Assembly (NCBI GenBank): GCA_019096065.1
Contig: JAGUCH010000001.1
Span: 12,338,001 to 12,402,000, forward strand
DNA: 64,000 nt
Source: Paracyclopina nana
Lineage: Eukaryota; Arthropoda; Copepoda; Cyclopoida; Cyclopettidae
Reading direction: 5' to 3'
Under the pieces are notes generated by a model, which was not told where the DNA came from, searched no databases, and saw nothing but the letters and a program-made list of their open reading frames with translations. Position 1 is the first letter of the stretch. Each line of letters starts with the position of its first letter. Of the stretch, positions 60,001 to 64,000 are shown in pieces. Made by a program: the position numbers and the translations under genes.

Positions 60001-60230
60001 AAGCTTGAAAATCCAAGGTTCCAGCAAATTGACTCTCGTAATTTTATGTGGAGCCTTGCCTTTAAAAATGCACTCACGGTATGCGTAACAAAAGTTGCCA
60101 TGTACACATTTCTTTTCTGTATATAATTTACGCACTAATCCGGACGCTTATTTTTTGCTTAAAAAGCTGAATAATAATTACCAGAGGATTCGTAAAAAAG
60201 CTTAAGCCGTCGTGCTTTTCCGTGGTAATT
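57058..60230. other. Intergenic; one unexplained 213-codon open frame
   Basis: Upstream of the receptor kinase and downstream of the ribosomal protein gene. The only sizeable frame is 58949-58308 (minus, 213 codons), which is Cys- and Arg-rich and matches no family I recognise. Without neighbouring exons or a repeat context I do not call it a gene. Confidence 0.4.
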
Positions 60231-60236
60231 TTTATT
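60231..60236 (-). terminator. Polyadenylation signal of the L15 gene
   Basis: AATAAA on the minus strand, 33 nt beyond the stop codon of the mitochondrial L15 gene. The position is typical for a short 3' untranslated region. Confidence 0.55.
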
Positions 60237-60269
60237 CCATTCTACTCTTTGACTTTTCACAAGCCAGCT

Positions 60270-61251
60270 TTATGACGTGTAGAATTCACTCAGAGATCGG
60301 TCATTTGGCTTGTAAATTTCTTTGTCAGCTAGATTGATCAACCACCCTGGCTCCAGTCCATAAAACACTTGACGTGGATCTTTGGCCTCTTGCAGGACTT
60401 GATCAGAAATTTCTGGCAGGTCATACCCATATTTTTGTGCAAGCACAAACCGCTCCTCGGCTATGGCATCGGGATGAGCAAGGTAGCCTCTATTTTTCGG
60501 ATTTGTATAGTAGCCAATGGAATCAGCCGGAGGATGAAGTCTTCTTGGGATAGGCCTGCCCTCAGCAAACCACTTTAAAGGATTAGTCAGTGCTATCACA
60601 CAATTGAGATCAAAGTATGCCGTGGTGATAACGCCCCCGTTTCTCTCAACAGCCGCTATCGCCTGTTCACTGGCATATTGGACCTCGATGTTAACCTTGG
60701 CCGCAAAAAGATCAGCTCCCTCATCAGTGAGGTTAACACCAAAGTGCAGATTCTGTGGTCTTATAGGGAACACCTTTGAGTTACAAATGGCCGCCAGATC
60801 AATTGGCTTGGCTGGATCAACGCGACAAGTATCGATCATCAACTGCAGCCTCTCCAAAGACAACGGAGGATATTGCTTCTTTTGGCTGCAAAAATAAGTT
60901 TTGAGCAACAATATCAAAAGGTCAATATATAAAGGAAACTTACTCCCAACCATAATTATAGTGATGCTCCTTGGCTGGTCTGTAGGCTTTAGGCACGATA
61001 AAATGCTCATATCCGATAGGCGGAATTTTGCCTCTTCTTTGCATGGGATCAGACGTGCCATAATCGTATCCTCCATGTTTTTTGCCTCTAGGCCTCCGGA
61101 TCTAAACACAGTAGTTCATTTAAAAAGCGCAAAAATTAAAGTGGAAACCTACCGGCTTGTTTCCAACACGGTCCACATTTCGCAAATCAAGCCTTGGCAA
61201 ATTTCTGAGAGTAGCTAGCGCCTTGTCGGCTAACCATTTTGAATAGGTCAT
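60270..61251 (-). CDS. mRpL15: Mitochondrial large-subunit ribosomal protein L15 (uL15m)
   Basis: Three exons (61251-61153, 61101-60944, 60885-60270; introns 51 and 58 nt) give 290 aa, the normal length. A nuclear-encoded component of the mitochondrial 54S/39S subunit. The N-terminus (MTYSKWLADKALATLRNLPR) has the basic amphipathic look of a mitochondrial presequence. Diagnostic stretches are YPPLSLERLQLMID, KVNIEVQYASEQAIAAVERN, GGVITTAYFD, PIPRRLHPP, LAQKYGYDLPE and DPRQVFYGLEPGW. The Gly/Arg-rich RNA-binding segment of exon 2 (RRPRGKKHGGYDYG) is read only in the correctly spliced frame; the longer open frame starting at 61109 misreads exon 2. It is divergent from the LIS1 gene, about 1.6 kb start to start. 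Confidence 0.94.
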
Positions 61252-62161
61252 GATAGCAAAGAAAATTACAAATGTGCTCAAACAAACTTCAAGCAAGATG
61301 ATCTATAGTATAAGGTGAGCTCTATTCGCAGCTTTACTATAGCACGTCATCGGACTATACTATGGTAGGGTGCAGGACGAAATTTCTATTTAAATCTGTG
61401 GAATTTTCTTGGTGTTAGGATATAAGGATTCCAAATTATCCCCAAGAAACCATAAAAACAGCCTGATTTTATTTTAAGACGAGCTAAAGTTGGAAAAGGC
61501 TGGTAACACTTTCAGGCATGTGATGCGAGCGAGCTGGTTTATCCAGTTCTTGAATTTGAATTTCGCGCTATTTTTATGTACTAGCGCTACTGGAGCGCTT
61601 CCTAGCGGAGGACGAAATAACTATTATAGTTGCGTGATTCAAAAGTAGAATTATTCCGTCAGGATTACTCGATGGATATGCCCCTGACTTCAAGTTCATT
61701 CCGGAATTAGTAAATAAACACTAATTGATGCGCTGGATAAAGTCGAATCCTAGTTTTCAACACGAAAAAAATCGTTTGAGCTCTGTGAGTAAAAAGTAAG
61801 ACCTTTATGAAATATGATTCCATGTTTTGAAATCTCGGAGCTGCTTGTTTTTTATTATGTATTTGCAATCAAAGTTTTATTTTTGTGTGTAAATTAAATT
61901 AATTGCCTTTAAAAAGTAAGCACAGTTCGCTTTTGGAGATTGGCAAAGGTGTCGGCTGATACGGCTAAAATTAAAACTTCATAAACTTATCATTCATACA
62001 ATTTGAAGTTTTCTTCAAAAAACATCTTTTCTGAATAAATTCAGATAAGGTAAATAATTCAAAGTCGAAGTTTTTCAGTAATGCATTAATTTATAAGAGA
62101 CAAATAGAATAATGGTACCGCTTTCTACTCATGTTAGAAATCTTGCAGTGATCGATTCCCG
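61252..62161. other. Divergent promoter region between L15 and LIS1
   Basis: Non-coding sequence between two oppositely transcribed housekeeping genes. No core promoter motif stands out. Confidence 0.4.
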
Positions 62162-62281
62162 TTGAGAAAACTGAGAGTCCGCCTCTCATTGATTTCGATT
62201 TTTTCGTCAACTCGCCTTGTTTTCTGCAAGTTTGATGTGTTTAACGAGATTCAATGGTGCACTAATCGGCGCCTGGTTAAG

Positions 62282-62778
62282 GTAAGTCAAGCCAAGAGCG
62301 ACATGTGCGCCAATTTTTCTCGCGAAATCACCACACGCCACGACAAAGGCAGCTGTTGACCAACTCAAGTTGCTCAGACTCAAATTGTGACCTTTTGTAT
62401 CTCAAGTCAAGGTTGCTGTGGCTGTTCTTCGAATATTTCTCAAATGCACAAACCTAAAGTTGAGGGGAATTGAGCTTTTTTGAGTGATCATTTCGGCAGA
62501 ATGCTACAGTGTCAAGATTTTTATCATTCAAAGGTGAGGCTGAAAATCGATGAACAGCTGAAGGGTAGCATCCCTCCTCAAGAAAAGCGTTATTATTTCG
62601 TTTAAAATTTCGGCCTCATTTCTTTGGCTTATTTCCACACGAATTTTTGCGTCGCCGAATCTCATTAGAAATTGTGTGAATGCTGCGGTTAGCTCGTAGA
62701 TTTTACTCTTAAAAAACAACATGGAGGCAGCTGACCACAAAGTAGTAATACGTTGATGCAACAACTTTTTCATTGCAG
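62282..62778 (+). other. Probable 5' untranslated-region intron of LIS1
   Basis: A strong donor (TTAAG|GTAAGTCAAG at 62282) and acceptor (CATTGCAG ending 62778) bracket about 500 nt upstream of the LIS1 start codon. If used, a non-coding first exon ends at 62281 and the second starts at 62779, 61 nt before the ATG. Inferred from splice signals only. Confidence 0.45.
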
Positions 62779-62839
62779 AAAATGACTTGCAGAAGCTGCT
62801 GCTTTGATCTCTAGGAAGTGAGATATTCATATCATGAAA

Positions 62840-64000
62840 ATGGTTCTGTCTCAACGCCAGCGCGAGGAGCTTAACAAGGCCATTGCGGACTACATGCTCA
62901 GTAATGGGTATAACGAAGCTCTGGACGCGTTCAAACGGGAGACCGATATGCCGGGTGAGGTCGACAAAAAGTACATGGGCCTCCTCGAGAAGAAGTGGAC
63001 CTCAGTCATCAGGCTGCAGAAGAAGGTACAATCGCAATTTATTGCTGTCCTGTTATGCTTGAATAGCATGTCGCCATGTTGTAAATTGCAGGTCAACGAG
63101 CTCGAGGCCAAGCTGAGTGAGGCCGAAAAAGAGTTCATATCTGGTGCACCGACCAGGGAAAAGAGAACGCCAAGTGAGTGGATCCCTAGGCCGCCAGAAA
63201 AATACAGCTTAGCAGGTCATCGCGCACCTGTCAACCGAGTTTTATTTCACCCGATCTTCAGCGTGCTTATCAGCGCGAGCGAGGACGCAACCTTGAAAGT
63301 ATGGGATTTTGAAACCGGTGACTACGAGCGTACGCTCAAAGGCCACACAGACTCAGTGCAAGATATGGCCTTTGATAATGGCGGAAAGCTCCTGGTCTCG
63401 TGTGCGGCTGACATGTCCATCAAACTGTGGGACTTCTCCACCTATGAATGTACCAAAACGCTAATGGGCCACGACCACAACGTCTCGAGCGTAGCCTTTG
63501 TGTCGACCGGAGACTACATTCTCTCGGCGTCAAGGGACAAGACCATCAAGATGTGGGAGGTGGCCACCGGGTATTGTGTCAAGACCTACACCGGCCATAG
63601 AGAATGGGTGCGCATGATTCGGATCGATTGTGGCCTCCTCGCTTCGTGCTCCAACGATCAGACCGTGCGCGTCTGGTCACTAGAGACAAAAGAGTGCAAA
63701 GTGGAGCTGCGAGATCATGACCACGTGGTCGAGTGTGTCGCGTGGGCCCCTGAGGCTGCCACATCCGCGATCAAAGAGGCGTGTACTGAGTCCGGTGGCC
63801 AGCCGCAGTCTCTGGTGGGACCGTTCTTGGCCTCCGGGTCCAGAGACAAGTCGATCAAGATTTGGGATGTGTCCACTGGCTTGTGCTTGGTCACCCTCGT
63901 GGGCCATGACAACTGGATCCGTGGCATTTCTTGGCATCCCGGGGGCAAGTATTTGCTCTCGGCATCTGACGACAAGAGCATTCGTGTGTGGGATATTGCG
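62840..64000 (+). CDS. Lis1: LIS1 / PAFAH1B1, dynein regulator (3' end beyond window)
   Basis: Two exons in view (62840-63025, 63092 to the window edge), 365 residues of an expected ~410. LIS1 binds cytoplasmic dynein and NudE and controls nuclear migration and spindle positioning. The start [20 protein letters not shown] is the canonical LisH domain; a second ATG two codons upstream (62834) is less likely. A short coiled coil follows ([15 protein letters not shown]), then [16 protein letters not shown] and six WD40 repeats ([43 protein letters not shown]). The window ends at the close of WD6. Identity to vertebrate LIS1 is high throughout. The second exon holds at least 909 nt without an intron. 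Confidence 0.97.
   Translation, partial: MVLSQRQREELNKAIADYMLSNGYNEALDAFKRETDMPGEVDKKYMGLLEKKWTSVIRLQKKVQSQFIAVLLCLNSMSPCCKLQVNELEAKLSEAEKEFISGAPTREKRTPSEWIPRPPEKYSLAGHRAPVNRVLFHPIFSVLISASEDATLKVWDFETGDYERTLKGHTDSVQDMAFDNGGKLLVSCAADMSIKLWDFSTYECTKTLMGHDHNVSSVAFVSTGDYILSASRDKTIKMWEVATGYCVKTYTGHREWVRMIRIDCGLLASCSNDQTVRVWSLETKECKVELRDHDHVVECVAWAPEAATSAIKEACTESGGQPQSLVGPFLASGSRDKSIKIWDVSTGLCLVTLVGHDNWIRGISWHPGGKYLLSASDDKSIRVWDIA

Noticed and set aside
60270-61109. Unspliced 279-codon frame reading through the first L15 intron 2
   Set aside because: It reads exon 2 in the wrong frame and translates intron sequence; the spliced model gives the conserved protein.

Overview
This is a eukaryotic nuclear contig, almost certainly from an arthropod and probably a crustacean or other pancrustacean. 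Genes are split by many short introns (mostly 55-80 nt, GT-AG). The set includes a secreted ferritin, a Venus kinase receptor, a DM9-domain protein, an arthropod-like mitochondrial L15 and a BEL/Pao retrotransposon. Nothing is bacterial. The species assignment is inference.

Layout. 1-4710 is the 5' part of a BEL/Pao LTR retrotransposon on the minus strand: LTR, primer site, gag, start of pol, with a candidate -1 frameshift site between gag and pol. 6.4-15.8 kb holds two head-to-tail Rab23 GTPase paralogues with identical intron positions. Between them lie a Foldback-type element and a perfect 73-bp palindrome. 16-22 kb is gene-poor and carries two MITE-like inverted repeats. 22.2-25.3 kb holds an MK-STYX/STYXL1-like pseudophosphatase and a secreted ferroxidase-type ferritin, both minus. 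A non-autonomous hAT element with an 8-bp target duplication follows. 27.8-35.2 kb is compact: a plus-strand kelch-like (BTB-BACK-Kelch) gene whose 2.4-kb intron contains a complete minus-strand leucine-rich-repeat gene, then a convergent bubblegum-type acyl-CoA synthetase whose stop codon lies 10 nt from that of the kelch gene. A two-exon DM9 protein follows at 35.7-36.5 kb. 37-41 kb is repeat-rich. 41.2-57.1 kb is one 16-exon gene for a Venus kinase receptor of about 1408 aa, whose introns are packed with repeats. 60.3-61.3 kb is mitochondrial ribosomal protein L15. From 62.3 kb to the end is the first part of LIS1 (PAFAH1B1).

The genes are functionally unrelated housekeeping and signalling genes. 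I reconstructed each gene exon by exon, and every proposed junction keeps the reading frame.

The most unusual content is the repeat fraction. Three elements (9531-10459, 47623-49422, 55283-56149) share long terminal inverted arms built from short tandem repeats and 9-bp direct target duplications, the hallmarks of Foldback elements. Four further inverted-repeat families (one hAT, three MITE-like) are present, three of them in two copies each. I had no database access, so novelty statements are inference.
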